From Firmicutes bacterium UBA2598 (GTDB lineage Bacteria; Bacillota; PH28-bin88): a DNA stretch of 6,531 nt. The position numbers were made by a program, and so were the translations under genes. The stretch's first letter is position 1; each line of letters starts with the position of its first letter. Positions 1 through 6,487 of the stretch are shown piece by piece. The stretch spans positions 1-6,531 of the forward strand of contig DDKM01000099.1 of NCBI GenBank assembly GCA_002339345.1. The letters are read 5' to 3'. A model generated the notes under the pieces. That model ran no database searches, had not been told where the DNA came from, and was given only the letters and a program-made list of their open reading frames with translations.

Positions 1-5
1 CCTTA

Positions 6-392
6 TTACTCTCCATCTGCCAGGTAAGGCACAATGCTTTTTTTAATCTTCCTGATGCCGCCCCGGGGGTCCTCAACATCTCCGGCATAGCGTGGGATTA
101 CATGGTAATGGAGATGAAAAACTGTCTGCCCCCCGGCATGGCCCACATTAACTCCGATATTGTAGCCGTCCGGCCTATACCTTTTCTCCAACTCATCTTT
201 TACCACAAACAGCAACTGGTTAATGGCAGCAAGCTCCTCCAAAGAGGCCTCAAAAAAAGTGGCCACATGGCGTTTGGGCACAATTAATACATGGCCTTCA
301 TTCACAGGAAACTGGTCATAAAAGGCCTTGGCCAGCTCGTTTTCCGCAATAAGGTCTGCACCGGATTTGCTGCAAAAGATACAATCCTGCAT
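6..392 (-). CDS. HIT-family nucleotide-binding hydrolase/transferase
   Basis: This is a complete 128-residue histidine-triad (HIT) protein, the usual length for the bacterial Hint-like branch. The triad HLHYHVI is seen at residues 93-99 (H93, H95, H97), preceded by the family's NxG...GGQT segment (about residues 78-90). An N-terminal CxxC pair (C4, C7) matches the zinc-binding form. Family members hydrolyse or transfer nucleoside phosphates such as AMP-lysine, phosphoramidates or dinucleoside polyphosphates through a histidine-AMP intermediate; the substrate here cannot be told. It has no signal peptide or membrane segment, so it is cytoplasmic. Its ATG overlaps the TGA of the upstream helicase gene as TGATG, and an AGGAG at 401-405 lies 8 bases before the start, so it is the second gene of a translationally coupled operon. 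The family call is secure. The link to the helicase's function is inference. Confidence 0.95.
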   Translation of the reverse strand: MQDCIFCSKSGADLIAENELAKAFYDQFPVNEGHVLIVPKRHVATFFEASLEELAAINQLLFVVKDELEKRYRPDGYNIGVNVGHAGGQTVFHLHYHVIPRYAGDVEDPRGGIRKIKKSIVPYLADGE

Positions 393-2767
393 CAGTCTTT
401 CTCCTCTCGAAATCTCCTGCGGAAGTATTGAATGCGCTTCCAGGCCAGGATGTCCCGCAGGTGCAGAGCGAGCTGCGGGCTGAGGTACGGAACCAGATCC
501 TCCTGCAGATAGAATACCCTGTTCACTTCATCGTAGTTGAATTGTTTGCTTTTGCTCAGGAAATGGACCGGGTTTTTCCGGGCTAAAGCAGTAAACTTTT
601 CTACCCCCCAGGTAGGCCAACCTCGGTTGCTGGCATCGTTCAAATCCTGCTGGTGCAGGGGATTCCCGGTGTAAAAGGCCATAAACTGCTCCCCGATACG
701 AGATAAGGGGACTTGCGGCAGGATGTTCTCCCCTTCCAGCAAAGCCCCGATGGTGGGGATCTTGTAAGATTTGGTCATACTGGTTTTCTCCACGGCACGA
801 AGAAATTCCTCTACCGGTGAATCTAGCCAGAGTTCCTCTTCGGGAACCAGCGAGCCGGCTTCTTTAAGAAAGCAGAGCCACCCCCGCGCCAGGTACTCCC
901 GCAGGGGAATATCACTCCCTTCGTACACATCCAACCGGGAAGGGCGGCGGCCCAGCTGATCCCACAGTCGGAAGAATTCATTGCGCATCCGCTGGGGCAG
1001 GGGATCATGCCTGGCCATAGCTTCAAAAAGGTCCAGGACCTGAAAGTCAAACTGAACATGGCATCCTTCCGGGTACTCCAATTCGGCAGGGTTAGACCGG
1101 CGCCGGCTGCCAGGCTGCAACGGGTTATCTCCCGCCAAGAGGGCAGGAATATAATGGGCTCGTTTATAGTTGCCGATAAAGTCCAGCACCGTCAGGTACT
1201 CCTTGCCTTCTGCCTTTCGCAATCCCCGGCCGAGCTGTTGCAGAAAAACCACGAAGGATTCGGTGGGCCGCAAGAACATGACAGTATCCACCAGCGGGAT
1301 ATCCACCCCTTCGTTAAAGATATCAACGGTAAATAAGACTTTAATGTTACCAGCCATTAAGGCCTCTACCGCAGCTTTCCTGTCAAGGGTGTTAGGGCTG
1401 CGGTGCCCGCTGTGGACACTAACCGCCGGAACACCGTGTTGGCTAAAAAACTGGGCCATGTATTCCGCGTGCTGAATGGATACACAAAAACCGATGGCCC
1501 GCTCCCCGGCCATCTGTCGATATTTGCCTAAGACCAGATCAGCCCGCTCCTGGCGGGACAACTGCCTTTCCAAGTCTTCCACCACATATTTTCCCTGCCG
1601 GTATTCCACCTGGGAATAGTCAGTAGCGTCAAAGACCCCGAAATAGCGAAAAGGCACCAAGAGATCCCGGTTGATGGCATCCCGCAAGTAGATTTCGTAG
1701 ATAACATTGTCTTCACACAGAGCAAAAATATCCCTGTTGTCTGTCCGGTAGGGAGTAGCCGTCAGGCCGAGAAGAAACCGGGGCCGAAAGTAATTCAGCA
1801 CACCAAGGTAAGTGTCAGCAGCCGCATGATGAAACTCATCCACCACAATGTAATCAAAAAAGTCCGGAGTAAAGCCTTGCAGGTAGTGAGCCCGGGCCAA
1901 GGTTTGCACAGTGGCTAAGCAAATGTCCCCAGCCATATCTTTTTGGTTACCGGTAAAAAAGCCAGTGACCGCCCCCGGCCGGACAGCTTTAAAAACCTGT
2001 TCCGCCTGCCGGAGAATCTCTTCCCGGTGGGCCACAAAGAGGACCCGTTTAAACCCTAGGGAGTCAAAAGCGGCAATAAAGGTCTTCCCAACACCAGTAG
2101 CAGCCACCACTAACCCCCTGGTTACTCCCTCAGCCCGGGCTTTTTTCAGTTCATACAAGGCTTCGATCTGGGCTCCCCGGGGAAAAACCTCCTCCCGGTC
2201 AGGCAGGTACCGCTCAAAAGCCTGCTCAGCCTTGACAAAGGCCGGTTTCCGCCAGGACGAGGTGTACTGGCGCAGTACTTCCGTGGTGATCACCTCAGCA
2301 TAAGCAAAAAACAGCTGATCAAAGGCATCAGAGAAACGCTGGTAAGCAGTAGGGTCTTGACTCTGCTGAACCCGGTAATTCCACTCCACACCCCACGCCA
2401 GGGCTGGCAGGGAAAGGTTGGAGGAACCGATAAAGACTTCTGCATCTTTGGCATACTCAAAAAAGTAGGCTTTGGGGTGAAAAGACCGCAGGTTCTCGTT
2501 GTAGAATCGGATGTCCAGTTGCTCCCCCAACAGGTCTTTCAGATAATAGATCGCAGACGGCTCAGTCACCCCCAGATACCTGCCGGTGAGAATCTGGATC
2601 GATACCCCTCTTGCCGCCGCAGCCTGCAAACCCGGCGCAAGCACCCTAACGCCCGATTCCATTAAAAATGCAACGTTAAACCGGACCCTTTGCGCTTTGG
2701 CCAAGGCCTCGTTCAGGTAGCTTATTAAATGGTCATCTCGGCCGACAATGGCATTGGGTTTGAGCAT
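392..2767 (-). CDS. PLD-nuclease/superfamily 2 DEAD-DEAH helicase fusion protein
   Basis: This is a 791-residue protein numbered from the ATG at 2767. Residues 1-170 form a phospholipase D-like domain of the type fused to ResIII helicases: H97 and K99 of the HxK motif and GSSN at 114-117 are present, and a single HKD-type site is visible. Residues about 195-540 form an SF2 helicase core: Walker A TGVGKT (224-229), DEFH (310-313), LTATP (335-339), motif V NEGVDIP (485-491) and motif VI QQLGRGLR (510-517). The last 230 or so residues are an all-purpose extension that I recognise only as typical of these helicases. ATP-driven translocation on DNA or RNA with coupled cleavage is the expected activity. 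A longer reading frame opens at a TTG at 2815, but the ATG at 2767 has GGGAG nine bases upstream and keeps the 47-bp repeat out of the gene. The HIT gene follows with a TGATG overlap. All catalytic motifs are intact. A defence role is plausible but unproven. Confidence 0.93.
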   Translation of the reverse strand: MLKPNAIVGRDDHLISYLNEALAKAQRVRFNVAFLMESGVRVLAPGLQAAAARGVSIQILTGRYLGVTEPSAIYYLKDLLGEQLDIRFYNENLRSFHPKAYFFEYAKDAEVFIGSSNLSLPALAWGVEWNYRVQQSQDPTAYQRFSDAFDQLFFAYAEVITTEVLRQYTSSWRKPAFVKAEQAFERYLPDREEVFPRGAQIEALYELKKARAEGVTRGLVVAATGVGKTFIAAFDSLGFKRVLFVAHREEILRQAEQVFKAVRPGAVTGFFTGNQKDMAGDICLATVQTLARAHYLQGFTPDFFDYIVVDEFHHAAADTYLGVLNYFRPRFLLGLTATPYRTDNRDIFALCEDNVIYEIYLRDAINRDLLVPFRYFGVFDATDYSQVEYRQGKYVVEDLERQLSRQERADLVLGKYRQMAGERAIGFCVSIQHAEYMAQFFSQHGVPAVSVHSGHRSPNTLDRKAAVEALMAGNIKVLFTVDIFNEGVDIPLVDTVMFLRPTESFVVFLQQLGRGLRKAEGKEYLTVLDFIGNYKRAHYIPALLAGDNPLQPGSRRRSNPAELEYPEGCHVQFDFQVLDLFEAMARHDPLPQRMRNEFFRLWDQLGRRPSRLDVYEGSDIPLREYLARGWLCFLKEAGSLVPEEELWLDSPVEEFLRAVEKTSMTKSYKIPTIGALLEGENILPQVPLSRIGEQFMAFYTGNPLHQQDLNDASNRGWPTWGVEKFTALARKNPVHFLSKSKQFNYDEVNRVFYLQEDLVPYLSPQLALHLRDILAWKRIQYFRRRFREEKD

Positions 2768-2776
2768 GGTTCTATT

Positions 2777-2781
2777 CTCCC
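2777..2781 (-). promoter_or_regulatory. Ribosome-binding site that fixes the helicase start
   Basis: On the minus strand this reads GGGAG, nine bases before the ATG at 2765-2767. The alternative TTG at 2815, which opens the same frame 16 codons earlier, has no comparable purine tract before it and lies inside the 47-bp repeat. The ATG is therefore the better start. Confidence 0.7.
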
Positions 2782-2792
2782 GCTTTAAGAAT

Positions 2793-2839
2793 GTTGAATC
2801 TTCAGCATGTATCAAGTCTACAATCTAAATTGACTAATA
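2793..2839. repeat. 47-bp direct repeat, copy 1 (upstream of the helicase operon)
   Basis: All 47 bases match the copy at 6441-6487 in the same orientation. It begins GTTGAATCTTCAGC and ends AAATTGACTAATA on the plus strand. Beyond the exact block the similarity continues on the high-coordinate side for about 12 more bases (to about 2851) if two 2-base gaps are allowed. The low-coordinate side has no further similarity. This copy ends 26 bases before the helicase ATG, so it must carry or adjoin that operon's promoter. No strong -35/-10 pair is evident in it. A weak nested inverted pattern (AGTCAAT...ATT...GACT on the minus strand) lies in the centre. What the repeat is (attachment site, duplicated leader or dispersed repeat) is not decided by the sequence. 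Confidence 0.97.
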
Positions 2840-2862
2840 AACCCGCACATATTGAAAACGCT

Positions 2863-3148
2863 TTACGCCTCATTCTTTAACAGGTGAATATAAGGAATTT
2901 TTGCACTAACAGCGTTATTGAGCCTTTCATCCGAGGTCCAAAACTCGCAGCCACGCAGTTCAGCCAGGGCCAAGTAATGACTATCGTAGACCACGGGCAA
3001 TCCCAAATCTCTGGCCAGTTCCCATGCCCGCTGTCCGCTGGCCGGGCTCGTTTATTGTTTTTACGGGTATGGCCTGGAGGGCTTCAAAGGCGGCTTCGGC
3101 TTGTTCCAGTGTAATCCTGTCAGCGCCTCCCGCCCACACTTGGAACAG
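2863..3148 (-). pseudogene. Broken VapC-type PIN-domain toxin, C-terminal fragment
   Basis: Two minus-strand frames together give a coherent PIN-domain C-terminal half. The first part (from about 3148 to 3029) reads VWAGGADRITLEQAEAAF and continues to INEPGQRTA. After a one-base shift in the CCC at 3027-3029, the second part reads WELARDLGLPVVYDSHYL, then a segment with FWTSDERL, and ends IPYIHLLKNEA at the TAA 2863-2865. The YDSHYLALAE and TSDERL segments, with their acidic residues, are typical of the latter half of VapC ribonucleases. The N-terminal half, including the first catalytic aspartate and a start codon, is absent. Removing one G from GCGGGCATGG on the minus strand restores the frame. 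The gene is dead through truncation plus a frameshift. No VapB antitoxin gene is visible. VapC family membership rests on recalled motif patterns, not on a search. Confidence 0.72.
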
Positions 3149-3396
3149 TGGGCAGGACGATGCGGATCTGAAATTACCCCTTGCCTGATGGGTGGTTTTT
3201 GTGGGACAATGTTCATGACGCAGACCTCGCGTCACGGAAGAGGTGTTAATGCCCCGGGCGCGCAAAACCACGGGTTAACGCCTCTTCTCTCATAATTCCC
3301 ACGATTCCCCACCAAAAAGAAAAACCCTTCCCCGAGTTCACTCTTTTCCAGCTATTTGGGTTATTCCTGGTTCAAATATTGTTGGCCGCAGCATTA
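3149..3396. other. Gene-less stretch between two decayed genes
   Basis: These 248 bases separate the PIN fragment from the nuclease-like fragment and hold no convincing coding sequence. They include the hairpin at 3237-3287. Just downstream of the nuclease frame's stop, at about 3370-3395 on the minus strand, a short out-of-frame stretch still resembles the expected continuation of that gene (ML..AANNI). No transposase, terminal repeat or intrinsic terminator was recognised. It may be the remains of a small inserted element that removed the PIN gene's N-terminus and the nuclease gene's C-terminus, but that is inference. Confidence 0.45.
3237..3287. repeat. Long imperfect inverted repeat (hairpin)
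   Basis: The left arm GAAGAGGTGTTAA (3237-3249) pairs with TTAACGCCTCTTC (3275-3287) over 13 positions, with only one G-T pair. After a 3-base bulge (3250-3252), CCCG (3253-3256) pairs with CGGG (3271-3274), leaving a 14-base loop. This is 17 paired positions in total. There is no T-tract after either arm, so it does not look like an intrinsic terminator. It lies between two decayed genes and could be the body of a small repeat element or a recombination site. Its function is unknown. Confidence 0.8.
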
Positions 3397-3724
3397 TTAT
3401 TTTTTTATACGCGTGTCGCTGCTACGCTTGACTTCTACCAGTGTAGGTATCGCATCCTGGTCAAGAAACAAGTGACCCACTGACCATCTGCCAGCGCCGT
3501 TCTCTTCAGAATGATAGGGAGACCTCCCGAGACACTAACAACCATCGTCGCGGGGAAATACTATTCATCTGGTCTCCGGCCAACAAATTCGGGTACTTAA
3601 CAAGCAGTTGCTGTAGTAGTTCCTCTGAATCGTAAGCTTGCTCTTTCATTTCCATCAGCGATTTTCTTTCCTTACAATCAACGAGTTGTCCATTTTCCTG
3701 AATTAAGTAGATACCTCCGCTCAT
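3397..3724 (-). pseudogene. Broken PD-(D/E)XK nuclease-like conserved protein
   Basis: The gene starts at the ATG 3724 with AGGAGG at 3733-3738, eight bases upstream. The first frame begins MSGGIYLIQENGQLVD, continues through LLQQLLVKYPNLLAGDQ and RRWLLVSREVS, and stops at 3506. One base out of frame the protein continues EENGAGRWSVGHLFLDQD, then IPTLVEVKRSSDTRIKK, stopping at 3397. Removing one A of the AA at 3510-3511 joins the two. The LVEVK segment is the E-x-K part of a PD-(D/E)XK site, and this family normally shows an aspartate before HLFLD where glycine is found here. The expected continuation after SSDTRI is lost near a run of seven T at 3400-3406. The gene therefore carries a frameshift, a truncation and probably a lost catalytic residue. 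I recognise the family by its motifs (a widespread uncharacterised nuclease-like protein) but not its cellular role. Confidence 0.75.
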
Positions 3725-3732
3725 TTGCGTAT

Positions 3733-3738
3733 CCTCCT
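3733..3738 (-). promoter_or_regulatory. Consensus ribosome-binding site of the broken nuclease-like gene
   Basis: The minus strand reads AGGAGG eight bases before the ATG at 3722-3724. Its perfect state, next to a coding sequence with a frameshift and a truncation, suggests that decay is fairly recent and that the first 72 codons could still be translated. Confidence 0.8.
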
Positions 3739-3764
3739 GGCAGCTTCCGTATTAGCTAAACATC

Positions 3765-3795
3765 ATTGTAATCGTTCAGTAAATGACATTATCAA
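3765..3795 (-). promoter_or_regulatory. Possible promoter for the broken nuclease-like gene
   Basis: On the minus strand TTGATA (3790-3795) is followed after 19 bases by TACAAT (3765-3770), about 25 bases before the ribosome-binding site. The spacing is longer than the preferred 17 and the -35 overlaps the stop codon of the VIT-vWA gene. Read-through from that gene, only 67 bases away, is an equally good explanation. Confidence 0.25.
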
Positions 3796-6290
3796 CGTTT
3801 GGTTTTTGTGCACTTTAACCCAACTTCTACCGGGGGTGCGCCATGCGACCATGTTCCACGGGGATCCACAAGCACGACCCGCACTACCTGCCCTGGCAAC
3901 CGCCTGATGTTGAGGGGACGTTCCCCGCCCTGGCGGACGAGGTCAGCCAGCCGCACCCTGACCCGCGGCAAGGAGAGATCGCCGACGAAGATGAGGAGGG
4001 CCACTTCAGGGTCAAGGCCAGCAGGAACTCCTTCCGGGAAACGGACTGTTAGCCTGCGCAGGATTATCCCGGCGGGAAGCTGCGCGGGGCTCCCGTCCAC
4101 GCCGGAATCATACAGGACGGCCTGACCGGCCTCAAATAGGGGAATTCCCTCAAAGAGAACAACAGTACCTGCTTCATCTCCGCCCGCATCCTCCACGGGT
4201 AAACCGCGGCTAAATGCCGCATGGACGCTAGGGGAAACTGCCTCCGACACCATGAAAGACGGCGCAAGGCAGTAATCCACATCCAGAAATGCCTCCGACC
4301 AGCCGGCGGGGAGGGCATTACCCACTGCCACGCTGCCCTGTACTTTTTTCCCTGCCTCGCGGCGCACCGCCACAAAGGCCGTTTCCATGGAAACCAGGCC
4401 GTAGTTCAGCGCTTCCCGCACCAGGAGTCCACGCAGGGCCTCACCCACCTCCCGGCGCGCGTTTTCCGCATACACCCGGGACAGCCTGCCGGATTTGCCC
4501 GCCAGTATGGTACCAGGATCATACCCCAGGTGGCGCAGCTGCTCGCCAAGCTCTTCCGCTGCATACCCGGAATGAATCAGGAATTCCAGGCCCAGCACCT
4601 GTCGGGCGCCAAAGAGTACCTTGACGGCAGGCAGTTGATGGCTCCCTGCATGAAGGTTAAATTCATAATGTGCGATTTCGTTCCCGGTCCCCCTGGAGAC
4701 CCGAAAAGTCAAGGGTCCGGCCTCGTCACAGGGTACCCGCCCAACCACCCATATGGAGCGCCCGGCAGGCAGGTCCCCCAGGTCGATGCGGCTCCAGCCA
4801 CCGGGGGCGCCCGCAGTTACCCGGCGTCCGGAAACCAGTGCGCCCGTGCGATTGACATCCAGATAAAGGCTGGCCAGGACGGGCGCACCCCAGTCTTCGA
4901 GGATTTCATCCAGCACAGTGGAGATGTCCCCCTGTTCCGGGTCGCTGGTGAGGAACCTGGCCACCCCGCCGCCACGAGCGGCGAGTTCCAGTGCCAGAAA
5001 GGAATTGGGTGCCGCATCGATGCATAACAGGCTGATCCGCCGCCGGTCCGCCCGTTTCGTTTCCCCGGTTGCCAGGCGGAGAATTCTACCCGCATCGGAT
5101 ACCTCGGCGTCGGTGATGATGAGTACGTGCCGCGTGTAATCGCCCTCCCCACGGGGCATGGCCAGGGCTTGCTCCAGGGCGACGCCCAGTTCAGTGCCGC
5201 CGCTATCCCGGTTCTCCTTGAGAAACCGGATGGCGGCAGCGACCGTTTTCGTGTCAGCCTGTCTAGTATCCCTGGAGAACCAGCGGGTCATGTTATGAAA
5301 TAGCCCCAGGGTGAACAGTTCCTTCTCCGTCATTTCGGAAAGAAACTTCTCTACCGCCCAGTCGGCGGCCTCCCATTTCGGCCCATGCATGGAGCCCGAG
5401 TGGTCCACCAGCAGGATTACCTCTCTCGGTACCGCAGGGTGGGAGTAGTTCGCTTTTGGCGGGGCAAGCAGGGCCAGGAAGTATGTATGGCCGTCTTCCT
5501 GGTCGTCATGGAGCAGTACCTGGAAGTGAGGTTTTTTTTCTTCCCGCCGCGGCTGCCAGGTGAGCAATAAATCCCGGTCGGCGATAACTTCCCCCTCCTC
5601 CAGCCGGACGCGCTGGCCGTTACCTTCGTCCGCGAAGTGCAGCCGGTGCGAGCTGTTTTCCACCGTAGCCGCTCCCTCCAGGGTCAGGTCCAGATAAAAG
5701 CGGTGCCCGGGGTCACGCAGGTGCAACAGGGCCTGACCATGGGCATGACGGGAATCAAGCTCGTCACCCCGTACATATCGTGGCGCAATAGTGAGGGGAA
5801 CCCGGAGAGACCAGCCGGCTCCCTCTGGGCGGGCAAGCTGAACATACTCCGTTTCGATCCTGATCTCCTCGTCAGGCCGGATCCCGGAAACATGGAGGGT
5901 AAAAACATCGGGTGATTCGCGGGTGGTGAGGATGGCCTGTCTCCCCTCGTCCTTAGCTCTGGCGTACTCCGCCTCCGCCGCCTCCCGCTCTTTCAGCCCG
6001 GCCTCGATCTCAACGTCACCAAAGGACACTCTGACCCTGGTCACGGCAGCATCACCCGGCAGGGGGAAACGGTAGAGCGCCTCCAAGACTGCGTCGCACT
6101 CTTCCCGGGAATACCGGAAAATCTGCTTCAACTTCAAGGAAGCCAGAGGGCCGGCGACCCTCCCGGCCAGACCGGATCGCTTCAGGGGGATAAAAAATGG
6201 TACCCGGTTTTCCTGCCATCTGCCGGCGAGGACCTCCAGCATTCCAACCCCGCCGACCAGGGAATTTTCGTAGAAGGTGTGGTTCAACAC
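3792..6290 (-). CDS. VIT and von Willebrand factor A domain protein
   Basis: This 832-residue protein has a VIT domain at about residues 30-160, seen in YRFPLPGDAAV (73-83), the EREAAEAEYARAK helix (101-113) and FTLHVSGIRPDEEI (130-143). A von Willebrand A domain follows at about 288-470 with a complete metal-binding MIDAS: DHSGS (D296, S298, S300), T366 in SGGTE and D394 in IITDAE. The family's late signature YGLVSMETAFVAV (630-642) follows. The last 190 or so residues are not recognised. No signal peptide, membrane helix, LPXTG or lipobox is seen, so it is probably cytoplasmic and acts as a metal-dependent protein-binding scaffold; its partner is unknown. The start is a GTG at 6290 placed directly after an in-frame TAG, with AGGGGG seven bases upstream. 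An ATG at residue 17 is the alternative. The gene is more GC-rich than the DNA around it and appears intact, unlike the pseudogenes that follow it. Confidence 0.92.
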   Translation of the reverse strand: MLNHTFYENSLVGGVGMLEVLAGRWQENRVPFFIPLKRSGLAGRVAGPLASLKLKQIFRYSREECDAVLEALYRFPLPGDAAVTRVRVSFGDVEIEAGLKEREAAEAEYARAKDEGRQAILTTRESPDVFTLHVSGIRPDEEIRIETEYVQLARPEGAGWSLRVPLTIAPRYVRGDELDSRHAHGQALLHLRDPGHRFYLDLTLEGAATVENSSHRLHFADEGNGQRVRLEEGEVIADRDLLLTWQPRREEKKPHFQVLLHDDQEDGHTYFLALLAPPKANYSHPAVPREVILLVDHSGSMHGPKWEAADWAVEKFLSEMTEKELFTLGLFHNMTRWFSRDTRQADTKTVAAAIRFLKENRDSGGTELGVALEQALAMPRGEGDYTRHVLIITDAEVSDAGRILRLATGETKRADRRRISLLCIDAAPNSFLALELAARGGGVARFLTSDPEQGDISTVLDEILEDWGAPVLASLYLDVNRTGALVSGRRVTAGAPGGWSRIDLGDLPAGRSIWVVGRVPCDEAGPLTFRVSRGTGNEIAHYEFNLHAGSHQLPAVKVLFGARQVLGLEFLIHSGYAAEELGEQLRHLGYDPGTILAGKSGRLSRVYAENARREVGEALRGLLVREALNYGLVSMETAFVAVRREAGKKVQGSVAVGNALPAGWSEAFLDVDYCLAPSFMVSEAVSPSVHAAFSRGLPVEDAGGDEAGTVVLFEGIPLFEAGQAVLYDSGVDGSPAQLPAGIILRRLTVRFPEGVPAGLDPEVALLIFVGDLSLPRVRVRLADLVRQGGERPLNIRRLPGQVVRVVLVDPRGTWSHGAPPVEVGLKCTKTKR

Positions 6291-6297
6291 GGGCTAG

Positions 6298-6307
6298 CCC
6301 CCTCTCC
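6298..6307 (-). promoter_or_regulatory. Ribosome-binding site supporting the GTG start of the VIT-vWA gene
   Basis: The minus strand reads GGAGAGGGGG, ending seven bases before the GTG at 6288-6290. An in-frame TAG two codons before the GTG rules out a longer protein, so this site supports GTG as the first codon. Confidence 0.6.
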
Positions 6308-6367
6308 ATCCTGAACCCCGTATGTGGTCGGTGCCGAATAGCTGGGTAGTACATGCTCATCAACTGG

Positions 6368-6376
6368 ATGATAGCA
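6368..6376 (-). promoter_or_regulatory. Candidate extended -10 promoter of the VIT-vWA gene
   Basis: The minus strand reads TGC-TATCAT, a TGn motif joined to a -10 box matching TATAAT at five of six positions. It would start transcription near 6361 and give a leader of about 70 bases before the GTG at 6290. No good -35 is found at the usual distance, which extended -10 promoters can tolerate. Confidence 0.4.
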
Positions 6377-6440
6377 CAATTACCCCGTCTAATACTGTCG
6401 GGAACAGGTGTTCTGATTGAAAACAAGCGTTACTAATTCC

Positions 6441-6487
6441 GTTGAATCTTCAGCATGTATCAAGTCTACAATCTAAATTGACTAATA
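6441..6487. repeat. 47-bp direct repeat, copy 2 (upstream of the VIT-vWA gene)
   Basis: This is identical over 47 bases, and in the same orientation, to the copy at 2793-2839, which lies 3,648 bp away. It sits about 150 bases before the VIT-vWA start and outside its candidate promoter. Together the two copies bracket the VIT-vWA gene, both pseudogenes and the hairpin. The bases after 6487 keep a gapped similarity to those after copy 1 for about 8 more positions, so the shared segment was once longer than the exact block. Confidence 0.97.

Noticed and set aside
3061..3216. Minus-strand open frame starting MNIVPQKPP with a CSKCG zinc-ribbon-like motif
   Set aside because: It overlaps the PIN fragment in another frame, has only a weak ribosome-binding site, and becomes a low-complexity, proline-rich out-of-frame reading of that fragment.
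3237..3287. Hairpin as an intrinsic terminator
   Set aside because: Neither arm is followed by a run of T on its strand.
4221..5027. Long plus-strand open frame (268 codons) opposite the VIT-vWA gene
   Set aside because: It is antisense to a well-supported gene, has no recognisable domain, and is expected from the GC-rich codon pattern of the opposite strand.
6052..6426. Minus-strand frame of 124 codons overlapping the VIT-vWA start
   Set aside because: Its sequence is an out-of-frame reading of the VIT domain and leader, with arginine- and proline-rich composition and no family resemblance.
2793..6487. Target-site duplication of a classical insertion sequence
   Set aside because: Forty-seven exact bases is much longer than usual target duplications, and there is no transposase gene or pair of terminal inverted repeats inside.
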